Shown: one piece after another, positions 17,135 through 26,395 of the stretch
Layout: the number at the start of each line of letters is the position of its first letter
How positions within the stretch are numbered: the first letter of the stretch is position 1
Source of the DNA: an uncultured Eubacterium sp.
GTDB taxonomy: Bacteria; Bacillota; Clostridia; Lachnospirales; Lachnospiraceae
Direction of reading: 5' to 3'
DNA: 64,000 nucleotides
NCBI GenBank assembly: GCA_910580075.1
Contig: CAJTVR010000005.1
Coordinates: 1-64,000 of the forward strand
Translations under genes and position numbers: made by a program
The notes under the pieces: model-generated
Told to the model about the DNA's origin: nothing
What the model saw: only the letters and a program-made list of their open reading frames with translations
Database searches by the model: none

Positions 17135-18622
17135 ATGACAAGTCAGACATTGCGGGAAGCCCGTAAATACGAAGAGGCTTCAGAAAAACTGATAAAAGAG
17201 GAAGAAAAACCAGCATTTCATCTGGCGGCAAGGACTGGATGGATGAATGACCCGAATGGATTTTCCTATTACAAAGGGGAATACCATATGTTTTACCAGT
17301 ATTATCCGTACGATTCCCAGTGGGGATCCATGCATTGGGGACATGCCGTGAGCAGCGACCTTTTGCACTGGAAACATCTTCCGGCAGCGCTGGCTCCGGA
17401 TGAGTTTTATGACAGGGACGGATGCTTTTCGGGGAGTGCGGTGGAACTTGACGACGGCAGGCAGCTTTTGATGTATACCGGTGTGGTAAGGGAACGCCAG
17501 AGAAACGGGGGCATCAGCGAAGTACAGACACAGTGCATTGCGGTCGGTGACGGAATGGATTATGAAAAATATGAAAAAAATCCGGTACTGGATGAGTCAG
17601 ACCTGCCGGAAGGCTGCAGCCGGTTTGATTTCCGCGATCCGAAAATATGGCGCAAGGACGACGGTACTTACTGCTGTATCATTGGAAACCGTCCAGCGGA
17701 TGGCAGCGGCCAGATTCTGCTGTTTACAAGCCCGAACGGCTTTCAATGGGATTATAAAAGGGTATTGTGCACAAACAGTAACCGGTTCGGCCTGATGTGG
17801 GAATGCCCGGATTTTTTTAAGCTGGATGGGAAATGGGTGCTTCTGGTCAGCCCGCAGGACATGATGCCTAAGGGATTTGAATACCACAACGGAAATGGCA
17901 CGCTGTGCCTGATTGGTGATTATGATGAAAAGACAGACCGCTTTACGGAGGAATGCAACCAGTCTGTCGATTATGGAATTGATTTTTATGCGCCGCAGAC
18001 AGTACTGGCACCGGACGGGCGGCGTATCATGATTGGCTGGATGCAGAACTGGGATACCTGCAGTCTGCGCATGTCAGATCATCCGCTCTGGTACGGGCAG
18101 ATGAGCCTGCCGAGGGAGCTGTCTGTAAAAAACGGAAGGCTGTACCAGGAGCCGCTGCGGGAGCTTTTGAAAATGCGTCAAAATAAGACGGTACATGAAA
18201 AGGTATCAGTAACAGGCGTGGTCCGCTTAGAGGGGGTAAAAGGCCGCAGGGCGGATATGGAGCTTACGATCCGTCCGAAAGACAGTGAACAGATATACCG
18301 GAAATTTGCAGTCCGTTTTGCCCAGAATGAGGAGTTTTATACATCGCTGAGTTTCCGGCCGGCGGAATCGATTTTAAAGATTGACCGGAAGTTTTCAGGG
18401 TCCAGAAGGGCCATTATCCACCAGCGCAGAAGCATGGTGAACAGCAGAAACGGGGAACTGAAGCTGCGCATGATCCTGGACCGTTTCAGTGTGGAAGTAT
18501 TCGTGAATGACGGGGAACAGGTGATGACTGCAACGATGTATACGGAGCAGGAAGCAGACGGGATTTCCTTTTTTGCGGATGGGGAAGCGGTGATTGATGT
18601 GGAAAAGTATGACCTGGCCTGA
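17135..18622 (+). CDS. Intracellular GH32 fructosidase
   Basis: A 495-residue glycoside hydrolase family 32 enzyme without a signal peptide. It would hydrolyse sucrose or short fructo-oligosaccharides (possibly phosphorylated) in the cytoplasm. The five-bladed propeller carries WMNDPNG with nucleophile Asp39, FRDP as transition-state stabiliser and WECPD with the acid/base Glu. The C-terminal beta-sandwich ends with DRFSVEVFVNDGE. ATG 17135 gives a 7-base gap to AGGAGGAG; the ATG at 17129 abuts it. It follows the ABC importer, fitting hydrolysis of imported fructans. Confidence 0.94.
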   Translation: MTSQTLREARKYEEASEKLIKEEEKPAFHLAARTGWMNDPNGFSYYKGEYHMFYQYYPYDSQWGSMHWGHAVSSDLLHWKHLPAALAPDEFYDRDGCFSGSAVELDDGRQLLMYTGVVRERQRNGGISEVQTQCIAVGDGMDYEKYEKNPVLDESDLPEGCSRFDFRDPKIWRKDDGTYCCIIGNRPADGSGQILLFTSPNGFQWDYKRVLCTNSNRFGLMWECPDFFKLDGKWVLLVSPQDMMPKGFEYHNGNGTLCLIGDYDEKTDRFTEECNQSVDYGIDFYAPQTVLAPDGRRIMIGWMQNWDTCSLRMSDHPLWYGQMSLPRELSVKNGRLYQEPLRELLKMRQNKTVHEKVSVTGVVRLEGVKGRRADMELTIRPKDSEQIYRKFAVRFAQNEEFYTSLSFRPAESILKIDRKFSGSRRAIIHQRRSMVNSRNGELKLRMILDRFSVEVFVNDGEQVMTATMYTEQEADGISFFADGEAVIDVEKYDLA

Positions 18623-18663
18623 TGGTGCCGGAACGGCCGGGAGAAGGCAGTAACTGTGCCGCT

Positions 18664-18702
18664 TATGGGGCTGCCGCAAACACGCTCTAGTGTGGCGGCC
18701 CC
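18664..18702. other. GC-rich hairpin between convergent genes
   Basis: ATGGGGC (18665-18671) pairs with GCCCCAT (18697-18703), extended imperfectly by GCCGC/GGCGG. It lies between the convergent GH32 and LacI genes without a clear U-run on either side. Probably a weak bidirectional terminator. Confidence 0.4.
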
Positions 18703-18763
18703 ATTGAAAATAACAGCCAGCCGGTCTGTGTAACGCATGCAGCGGCGGGTGTATTCTGTAAAG

Positions 18764-19840
18764 TTAATCTTCCGTCGACTCCCTGTAGATCAGGCTTGTT
18801 TCCGTATAGACCCTGCGGTAGTTCATAGAAGGGTCCTTGATTCTGGACAATAGTAAATGAACAGCTGAAAATCCCATAATCTGGCTGTGGATATGTATGG
18901 TAGTCAGAGTCGGTGAGGTGATCCTTGACTCCTGGGAATCATCAAAACCGCACATCCATACATCTTTCGGAACGCAGATGCCAAGCTCTTTAAATGTGAG
19001 CAGCACGTCTATGGCAACAAAGTCATTGGCGCAGATAAAGACATCCGGAAGAGAATCCAGGCTTTGTATACGTTCCCTGAGATATTTCCTGTATTCTTTT
19101 TGGGAAGGATATTCGCAGGCATTTGCAGGGCCTGTGATGCAGTATTCTTCCGGACAGGAAAGCCCGCACAGATACATGGCATTCCGGTATCCTAAAAAGC
19201 GTTCAAAAAATGACTGGCAGTGCATACAGTTTCCGATATAACCGATTCTTTTTTTGCCGCGTCCTGCCATTTCACGGACAAAGACATGGATATTGGACTG
19301 GTTATCCATACTGAGCACATCAGCCTTTAACGGTTCTCCAAGACTGGATGCAGGAGAATCTACGAAAAGGAGAGGGGTGTCCAGTCCGCAGAGCATGGAA
19401 CAGTATTTTTGGTCAAACATTTCCACACAGATGATGCCGGCAGTCTTTTCTATATTATAGGAATTTGGCAGCTGCAGATTTCGGATTTCATTTTCCTGGA
19501 TGCGGTGCATGGTAAAGGTATAGCCGGAATCGGAAATTCCGCGCTGGAAATTATCAAGCATGGTGGACGCAAAATGTGAATTGCCGATAAAATTCGCAGT
19601 AAGCAGGGCAATTTCGTTTTTTTTCAATGGCAGTGTGCAGCCTGGATCTGCACCGGGTATTCCTATGCCTGGAATGTTTACATAAGAAAATTGTTTATAG
19701 CCCATTTCGATGGCTTTCTTTAAGACCTTTTCCCTCGTAGCGTCAGCAAGGATTCCGGTATTATTGATGGCTTTGGACACTGTATTCCGTGAAAGGCCAA
19801 GTGCATCTGCGATATCTTGTATGGTAATTCGTTCGGCCAT
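18764..19840 (-). CDS. LacI-family transcriptional regulator
   Basis: A 358-residue LacI/GalR regulator. The N-terminal headpiece ITIQDIADALGLSRNTVSKAI covers residues 5-25, followed by the hinge and a periplasmic-binding-like effector domain (about 75-355) with DVFICANDFVAIDVL and MCGFDDSQ. It sits between the two GH32 genes and is the likely fructan-locus regulator, sensing a sugar of unknown identity. It has a perfect consensus promoter with an operator-like dyad over the start point, indicating autoregulation. Confidence 0.93.
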   Translation of the reverse strand: MAERITIQDIADALGLSRNTVSKAINNTGILADATREKVLKKAIEMGYKQFSYVNIPGIGIPGADPGCTLPLKKNEIALLTANFIGNSHFASTMLDNFQRGISDSGYTFTMHRIQENEIRNLQLPNSYNIEKTAGIICVEMFDQKYCSMLCGLDTPLLFVDSPASSLGEPLKADVLSMDNQSNIHVFVREMAGRGKKRIGYIGNCMHCQSFFERFLGYRNAMYLCGLSCPEEYCITGPANACEYPSQKEYRKYLRERIQSLDSLPDVFICANDFVAIDVLLTFKELGICVPKDVWMCGFDDSQESRITSPTLTTIHIHSQIMGFSAVHLLLSRIKDPSMNYRRVYTETSLIYRESTED

Positions 19841-19870
19841 GGTATCTCGCTTTCTTTTTGTTCATTTTTT

Positions 19871-19927
19871 ATGTGACAGTATATGTTACATTGTTTTTAT
19901 TATAATGGACAAACTGCATACTGTCAA
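19871..19927 (-). promoter_or_regulatory. Consensus lacI promoter with operator dyad
   Basis: On the minus strand TTGACA (complement 19922-19927), exactly 17 bases, TATAAT (complement 19899-19904): a perfect sigma-A promoter. The dyad ATGTGAC (19871-19877) / GTTACAT (19885-19891) lies at the expected transcription start, a candidate operator for the LacI protein itself. Confidence 0.75.
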
Positions 19928-20119
19928 ACCAAAGAAAAAAGCTTTTTGGTAAAATATATGGCCTGATAAAATTATAAATGTTAAAAAAATGTGCAAATAT
20001 AAAAAATAGAGATAAAATTGTAAAAAAATAATAAATAAGAGATTGAGTAAATGTAAAATACATGTTCATGTAAGAATACAAGAATGCAGATAAATATACG
20101 GATTGGAAGGAGAAAAACT

Positions 20120-20413
20120 ATGGAAAATTATAATGTAACAGTATTAGGAGAACTATTGATTGATTTTACGGAAAATGGAATGAGCGGGCAGGGCTGGGGC
20201 ATAAAACAGCATTTATTGGCAAAGCCGGCAGGGATTTTTTCGAAGAGCAGTTAATTTGCCAATGCTGCGGCAGCTTTGGTCACGACACGTAAAGGGGCTT
20301 TGCGTGTAATGCCTTGCAGGGAAGAAGCGGAGGCATTGGTCAGCAGAAAATGGCAGGACAATCTGACCGCTGTATACAGTTATGTGATGTGGAAATTGCG
20401 GGATGGAATTTGA
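20120..20413 (+). pseudogene. Fructokinase (PfkB) pseudogene with large internal deletions
   Basis: A good site GGAAGGAG precedes ATG 20120, which reads MENYNVTVLGELLIDFTENG, the start of PfkB-family fructokinases. After a frameshift near 20190 the mid-protein piece AFIGKAGRDFFEEQL appears. After another jump near 20255 the C-terminal FANAAAALVTTRKGALRVMP follows, ending at a stop at 20411. Only about 95 of roughly 320 codons remain, in the right order, with both intervening parts missing. The ATP and sugar sites are gone. It has the position of a fructan-locus kinase and is certainly non-functional. Confidence 0.85.
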
Positions 20414-20429
20414 AAGGAGAAACCACAGA

Positions 20430-23400
20430 ATGAAAAATTTTTTTAAAAAGATGACGGCATCTGTACTGGCATGTATGGTTTCGCTGTCTGGAATGTCAGG
20501 CGGGATGCCTGGCACAGCCTGTACAGGCGGCGATTCCGTGGCAGCTGCCAGCAGTGCGCAGCAGCTTCCAGCGGAAAATTTTGTGTCAAAGTCTTATGGG
20601 GCAGCATTTCAAACGGACGCGAAAGCAGGCACTGTAACGATGGGAAATAACGGCGGAGACCATTTTGCAGTGTATGACGGACTGGAAGAGAAAACATCTT
20701 CGTTTGTGTATGAGGCAGATGTGAAGCTGGCAGAAGGACCGTCTGCCGCACTGATCTTTGGGCTTGGCAGTAAGAAAGTGCCGTCTTATAAATGGTACGG
20801 AGCAAATATTGACAAAACCAGAAATGCGGATACGTTCCGTCTGTTTGGACCGGGACTTGGGGATGTGAGTGACGCAAAGGGCAGTAAGAATATAGACTTT
20901 TCCAAAAAGCTGCACCTGAAAGCAGATGTAAAGGCAGACGGCAGTTTTGTCTATACATTTGGCAATAAAGGCGGGAAAACACGTTCCATAAGCGGAAACA
21001 TTCCGGACTGGCAGGGAGGATATATCGGTGTCCTGACCTGGAACAGCAAAGCCGTGTTTTCGAATATCACTTTTAAAAACCGTACAAGTGATAGTTCCAG
21101 CAAGATGAAAAAGCTGGCCGCAGGAACGTCTTACCGGACAAACCTGACACAGATGACAGTTATGGATAACACTGTGTGGAAAGTAAAGGATAACGGCCTG
21201 TACAGTAATGCTGCCGGGAAGGGAAACAGCTTTTTGTATTCCAGGGCGAAGGGAAAGAATTTTGTATATGCAACAGATGTGGATTTTGCCAGAGAGGAAG
21301 GGGCAGCGGCGCTGATTTTCCGCAGTACCAATAACAGCGGGAATAAGAACTGTTATGCAGCCAGCCTGGATGCAGGGTCCAGGAAATGTAAATTGTGGAG
21401 ATGGCAGGATGACAGCGATTATCAGCTGATTGATGAAGTGGAAATAACACCGGCCGGCAATGGGAAATATACATTAAAAGCGGTAGCCCTGGATTCATGG
21501 GTTTCCTTTTATGTAAACGATATGCTGGTCGCAAGTACCGGAGATTATTCCATGCAGATCGGGCAGTCGAATAAAGGTCAGGGAAGTGTTTTAAAAGACG
21601 GGTATTTCGGCCTCTTAAACTGTAATGGGAAAATGACGTTCCAGAATACGTATTTTAAGGAATTTGATGATACGTTTAGTCCGCTTTTGGAGGATATTAC
21701 AATTACGTCTTCTACAGGCAGTGTGGAGGAAAAGCCGCAGTTTTTCCAGACAGAGCCTGTCAGTATCCAGTATGTGAAAAATGACGCAGTAACGGTAGAT
21801 GTCACTGCAGTCCCGAAGGTACAGGGGGCAAAAGTGACAGTACAGGATGCGAAAGGCACGGTTTATGATTCCATGAAAAATATCCCCGTTGCTGAGGGCA
21901 GGAATTATATTACGGTCAGAAACACTGTGACGGCAGAGGATGGTATGACAGCGGCGCTGACATACAGGGTGAATGCATTCCGCAGACAGAAGGATGAAAT
22001 CTACTACAATGAATTATACCGCAGCCAGTATCATTATTCGGTAAAGGACGGCTGGGGAAATGACCCGAATGGTCTGATTTATTACAATGGGACTTACCAT
22101 CTGTTTTATCAGTATTATGATGACACGCACCATGGCGGCTATATAGAATGGGCACATGCCACAAGTAAGGATCTGCTTGTCTGGGAGGAACAGCCGATGG
22201 CATTTTACCCGGATGCGAATGGTTCTATGTATTCTGGCTGTATCGTGGCAGATACGCAGAATACGTCTGGGTTATTTGCAGATGGAAACGGCGGGCTGGC
22301 TGCCCTGATCACGGCAGATGGAAATGGGCAGCGGATTAAGATTGCTTACAGTACGGATGAAGGGATGACCTGGACAAAATCAGACAAGGTTGTGGCTGAC
22401 TGGGAGGATGACCCGCTTGGCAGCAGGGATTTCCGTGATCCGAAGGTATTCCGCTGGGAGAATAAGTGGTTTATGGTAATTGCAGGCGGACCGCTGCGCA
22501 TTTATTCATCCGATGATCTGCTGTCCTGGAAGTGCGAATCTGCCTATCCGGATCTGCATACAGAATGTCCGGACCTGTACCCGCTTCGGGCAGATGACGG
22601 AACGATAAAATGGGTATTGTCCAGAGGCGGAAGATATTATAAGGTCGGTGATTTTATACGAAAAGACGGAAAATGGACTTTCGTGCCGGATCCGGAATAT
22701 GCTGCTTCTAATGATGTGTCAGCTGACGGAATCATGAATTTTGGCAGGGATTCCTATGCGGCTATGACGTATTACGTACAGGATTTTGGAACAGCTAAAA
22801 ATCCAACACTGCCGGAAGAACTGGTAGAGATTAACTGGGCAAACACCTGGGATGATTACTGCAGCCAGATTGCAGATAAGACAGGGCAGAATTTTAACGG
22901 GCTTTATAACCTGAATCTGAAACTTGGCCTCACAAAGCAGGACGGAGCATATGTACTGACACAGACTCCGGTTTCATCATATGAGACACTGCGTGACACA
23001 GATCATGCAGTGATATTGAAAGATGCTGAAATCAGTGCGGACCATAATCCGCTTAAGGATTTCCGTGGTGACAGCTATGAGATCGTATCTTCCTTTACAC
23101 CAGGCCCGGATACAAAAAAGATTGGTTTCCGGCTGCGTACTGGTACGAAGGAAGCAACGGAAGTGGTTTATGACCTGGAGAAGGAAACGCTTTCCATTGA
23201 CCGGAGCAGATCCGGCATTATCATAAGCAGTAAATTTGCAGAAGTGACGAGCCAGCATGTGGAAAGGAATGCAGACGGAACGATAGACCTGCATATCTAT
23301 ATGGACCGGTCGATCATAGAAGTATTTGCGAAAGGAGGTACTGCTGCAGGGGCGAATCAGATATTTCCATCGGTGGCAAGTCTTGGTGCAGAGGTATTCG

Positions 23401-24494
23401 CAGAAGGCGGGACAGCCAGAGCAGATATTACAGTATACCCGATGAAAAGTATCTGGAGGGAGAAAAAGCATGCGGAAAGTCCGGTTGCGGTTTCTTCTGC
23501 TTCAAATACGGACAACAGCATGAATGTGGGAGACAGTATCAGCCTGACAGCATATCTCCTGCCGGCAGATCTGGAGCAGGATATCGCATGGACGGTAGAA
23601 AATCCGCAGGTGGCATCTATTCAAACAGACGGTACGGATGTACAGGTAACAGCTTTGCAAAAAGGTGATACGAAAATTACCGCATCTGCCGGCAAAAATG
23701 CAGCTCTGAAAAAGGAATTTGCCATTCATGTATATGAAAACCGCTTTGAGACGAATATCGGGCCGTTTGTAACGAATGGAGGCAGCTGGCTGACTGACGG
23801 GGAAATTTTAAGCGTTTCCAACAGCGGTATGAACGACTATTATATGACAGGCGCTAAACTGGCTCAGAAAGAATATGTGCTGGCCACAGACCTGAAATAT
23901 GAAAAAGGCATCATCAATCTGTTTTTTGCAGCGAAAGGAACGGACCCCGCAGACGGGAATGCATATGCGGTCCAGTTCGGGGATAATCATACCGTGCGCC
24001 TGTTCCGGTTTGCCGGTGAGACAGTAAAAGAAGCGGATATGGGAAAGAGCATCCGGGACGGGCAGTTTCATCATGTGGAAATATTAAAAACAGCGGACAG
24101 CGTGTCGGTTTCTGTGGATGGAAAAGAATGCCTGTCGCATACGTTTGACAGCGTGGAAGATTTTTATAATGAGGCGTATGCAGGTATAGGCCTGTGGGAC
24201 GGCGCTTTATCTGTCAGGGGATTCTCTGCACTGGATGCAAAGCCGGCCATTGAGAAAAAAACAGCTGCAGAATTAAAGGAAGCTAAAGAAAGGATTCAAA
24301 AAGCTGTCAAGAGCGCAAAGAAAATCATAGATAAAGGCAAAGCAAAATACACAGATAAAACGTGGAATGTATTTAAGAAAGCGTATCACGCAGCTAAGAA
24401 TGCACCGCGGGATGCAAAAACAGCTAAATTAATAAAACTGGCAGCGGATTTGGAACATGCGCGGGAGGCTTTGAAGAAAAAATTGCAGGCATGA
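20430..24494 (+). CDS. Secreted multidomain GH32 levanase/inulinase
   Basis: A 1354-residue exported fructan hydrolase. Order of regions: signal peptide (1-40), two concanavalin-like/DUF1080-like sandwiches (about 50-220 and 236-411), cadherin-like beta domain (437-520), GH32 propeller (from 530), GH32 beta-sandwich (about 857-1005), BIG2 Ig-like domain (1027-1103), a third concanavalin-like domain (1105-1267) and a C-terminal FIVAR-like helical bundle (1275-1354). Catalytic residues are Asp545 (WGNDPNG), Asp670 (FRDP) and Glu712 (ECPD). ATG 20430 has AAAGGAG upstream; ATG 20403 overlaps the pseudogene end. No LPXTG anchor is visible. It would degrade levan or inulin outside the cell for the ABC importer. 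Confidence 0.92.
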   Translation: MKNFFKKMTASVLACMVSLSGMSGGMPGTACTGGDSVAAASSAQQLPAENFVSKSYGAAFQTDAKAGTVTMGNNGGDHFAVYDGLEEKTSSFVYEADVKLAEGPSAALIFGLGSKKVPSYKWYGANIDKTRNADTFRLFGPGLGDVSDAKGSKNIDFSKKLHLKADVKADGSFVYTFGNKGGKTRSISGNIPDWQGGYIGVLTWNSKAVFSNITFKNRTSDSSSKMKKLAAGTSYRTNLTQMTVMDNTVWKVKDNGLYSNAAGKGNSFLYSRAKGKNFVYATDVDFAREEGAAALIFRSTNNSGNKNCYAASLDAGSRKCKLWRWQDDSDYQLIDEVEITPAGNGKYTLKAVALDSWVSFYVNDMLVASTGDYSMQIGQSNKGQGSVLKDGYFGLLNCNGKMTFQNTYFKEFDDTFSPLLEDITITSSTGSVEEKPQFFQTEPVSIQYVKNDAVTVDVTAVPKVQGAKVTVQDAKGTVYDSMKNIPVAEGRNYITVRNTVTAEDGMTAALTYRVNAFRRQKDEIYYNELYRSQYHYSVKDGWGNDPNGLIYYNGTYHLFYQYYDDTHHGGYIEWAHATSKDLLVWEEQPMAFYPDANGSMYSGCIVADTQNTSGLFADGNGGLAALITADGNGQRIKIAYSTDEGMTWTKSDKVVADWEDDPLGSRDFRDPKVFRWENKWFMVIAGGPLRIYSSDDLLSWKCESAYPDLHTECPDLYPLRADDGTIKWVLSRGGRYYKVGDFIRKDGKWTFVPDPEYAASNDVSADGIMNFGRDSYAAMTYYVQDFGTAKNPTLPEELVEINWANTWDDYCSQIADKTGQNFNGLYNLNLKLGLTKQDGAYVLTQTPVSSYETLRDTDHAVILKDAEISADHNPLKDFRGDSYEIVSSFTPGPDTKKIGFRLRTGTKEATEVVYDLEKETLSIDRSRSGIIISSKFAEVTSQHVERNADGTIDLHIYMDRSIIEVFAKGGTAAGANQIFPSVASLGAEVFAEGGTARADITVYPMKSIWREKKHAESPVAVSSASNTDNSMNVGDSISLTAYLLPADLEQDIAWTVENPQVASIQTDGTDVQVTALQKGDTKITASAGKNAALKKEFAIHVYENRFETNIGPFVTNGGSWLTDGEILSVSNSGMNDYYMTGAKLAQKEYVLATDLKYEKGIINLFFAAKGTDPADGNAYAVQFGDNHTVRLFRFAGETVKEADMGKSIRDGQFHHVEILKTADSVSVSVDGKECLSHTFDSVEDFYNEAYAGIGLWDGALSVRGFSALDAKPAIEKKTAAELKEAKERIQKAVKSAKKIIDKGKAKYTDKTWNVFKKAYHAAKNAPRDAKTAKLIKLAADLEHAREALKKKLQA

Positions 24495-24527
24495 ACTGTT
24501 TAACCAGGAGTACTTCAGCTGATACAA

Positions 24528-24562
24528 TGCACCCAGGCATAAGTCTGGGTGCAGCATTTTTT
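24528..24562 (+). terminator. Intrinsic terminator after levanase
   Basis: TGCACCCAG (24528-24536) pairs with CTGGGTGCA (24545-24553), followed by GCATTTTTT. It lies at the convergent end with the PucR gene and overlaps that gene's stop region. Confidence 0.8.
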
Positions 24563-26110
24563 CTACAGCATGCGAAGATATTTCATAATAATAATAGAGA
24601 TATTAAAATTCATAAAATCTTCACCATTCGTCAGTGCGCATCCTGTAATATCCTTAATTTTGCCCAGCCGGTAAAGAAGGGTATTTTTATGCACATGCAG
24701 TGCCGCAGCAATTTTTCCGGGCTGGCCGGGCTGTTTTAAATATTCAATTAAAGTCTGCATAAACTCCGTTCCGTGTTCTTTGTCATGCAGATAGAGTTTC
24801 ATAAGTCCTGGATGGATTAAAAACTGGATTTTAGAATCTTCTTTTTCAAAATTTTCCAGCAGCTTATACAGATAATAATCGCTGTAATAATAAACAGGGG
24901 ACGGGTCTTTCAGCTTCAGCCCTAAATATACAGAGTCTGCGGCCTGTTTAAAAAAACGGGAAGTATCTGCAAGGTCCCGGTAAAAGTTGCTGATGCCGGC
25001 TTTTAAATGGTTTGCGGTTAAAAAATCCTCCAGCTGGCTGATTTCGTAGGTGCTGAGCGTCTGGTCTAAATCCCTGCTAATCAGAAATACAATCGTATCT
25101 TCATAAATAACATAAATGCTGCCGGAAAAAATGCGTTTCATGTATTCTAATATGACATTCAGCTTCAAATCAGACGTGTTATGTCCGTCGGGCGGAATTG
25201 CCACAATATAGAAATTTTCCTTTGGCTGGTAGCCCATTAATTCCATGCGTTCTTTTATGTCTGCCGCGTCTTTTTCAGGATGTGTAATCAAATCTGCCAG
25301 AAAATAGGAATACATCACGCCTTTATTGCGTGAATAGGCAGAATCTTTCTGCAGCTCCATAGATACCAGTTTGCTGAAATAATGAAAAAAATCTGCGTCA
25401 TAGCTGCGAAACGGCTGCATGGATTCCAGCATCATAATGTGAGCGGTTTCGATACCCTGAATCTGTACAGCATCAATGAGCATGCCGGTCTGAAAAACCG
25501 GATTGATACAGTAATAGGCTGACGGGCTTTTACGGACTTTTTCATTGATTCTGTTCGCCTGTATAAAATGAATGCCGGCTTCACTCACATATCCGGAGGC
25601 ATTTTCTTCGTCAAGTATTTTATTATTTGGAACGATACCAGCAGAAAGCGCAAGGTATTTATTCTGCAGGTCGACCACGCAGACGGGATTTCCAAACAAA
25701 TCTGCGGCGGTATCTGTCAGATACTGCAGTCCGTTTCCGGAAAAAAGCGCGTTAATGAGTATGTGCATTCCGGCTGCAAGAGTCTGCGTTTCTGACAAAA
25801 TTTCCATTGTGCAGTTAAACAAATCTGGCAGAGAAATATCTGTGCCAAAATAAGTGATATTAAAAGAACTGTCATTATAAATGGAAAAATCAGCATCCTC
25901 TCCGCAGCAGAATATGGTAAAAATACCGCCCGTATCAGGAGCAGGCAGACAGGAGGATACGCACAGATATACGCAGGATGACAGAAAACCGGGTTCGCTG
26001 CCGGAAAGCAGACGGGCGCTTAAAAGCTCGCAGCCTGGGGAAGGATTTGCGTAAATCCGGCCGTGGACATTTTTTTCTCTCAGTTTTTCAAGCAAAGATA
26101 AATATTCCAT
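24563..26110 (-). CDS. PucR/CdaR-type transcriptional regulator
   Basis: A 515-residue regulator. The N-terminal half is a sensory region of no clear family match (residues 1-270, with a GAF-like stretch near 130-230). The middle resembles the GGDEF-like region of CdaR proteins, and the C-terminus carries the PucR helix-turn-helix around HPGLMKLYLHDKEHGTEF and AAALHVHKNTLLYRLGKI. It is divergent from the thiolase/DUF35/ACP genes with a 285-bp shared region containing a palindrome, so it is the probable regulator of that module. The signal is unknown. Confidence 0.85.
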   Translation of the reverse strand: MEYLSLLEKLREKNVHGRIYANPSPGCELLSARLLSGSEPGFLSSCVYLCVSSCLPAPDTGGIFTIFCCGEDADFSIYNDSSFNITYFGTDISLPDLFNCTMEILSETQTLAAGMHILINALFSGNGLQYLTDTAADLFGNPVCVVDLQNKYLALSAGIVPNNKILDEENASGYVSEAGIHFIQANRINEKVRKSPSAYYCINPVFQTGMLIDAVQIQGIETAHIMMLESMQPFRSYDADFFHYFSKLVSMELQKDSAYSRNKGVMYSYFLADLITHPEKDAADIKERMELMGYQPKENFYIVAIPPDGHNTSDLKLNVILEYMKRIFSGSIYVIYEDTIVFLISRDLDQTLSTYEISQLEDFLTANHLKAGISNFYRDLADTSRFFKQAADSVYLGLKLKDPSPVYYYSDYYLYKLLENFEKEDSKIQFLIHPGLMKLYLHDKEHGTEFMQTLIEYLKQPGQPGKIAAALHVHKNTLLYRLGKIKDITGCALTNGEDFMNFNISIIIMKYLRML

Positions 26111-26213
26111 AAATCTCCATTCCGCTGCATAACCAGCAGCTTAAATTATGATCCTGGCATGCTGCGCTGCAGTCTGATAATCTTTTATTTTATATAAAGC
26201 AGGCAGATCATGC

Positions 26214-26231
26214 ATTGTGCGCATGCACAAT
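26214..26231. promoter_or_regulatory. Palindromic operator candidate
   Basis: ATTGTGC-GCAT-GCACAAT, perfect 7-bp arms, in the divergent region between the PucR gene and the thiolase-like gene. A degenerate half-site ATGCACGAT follows at about 26265. The spacing suggests binding by the PucR protein or a catabolite regulator. Confidence 0.55.
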
Positions 26232-26395
26232 AGAATTTAGTTTTCCTTTCTTAAGATTAGCCTTATGCACGATGAATTGCAAGCCCTTTTTCATATATAC
26301 TTCTTATCATAAAAAGATTCACAGGTAATTACGTGTGAATTTTGTAAGCAGCACAATACATTAGAACTGGAACGGTAAGGAAAAGGAGAAAAATT

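Noticed and set aside
24491..24739. 82-codon plus-strand frame after the levanase
   Set aside because: It lies over the terminator and antisense to the PucR gene's C-terminal helix-turn-helix.
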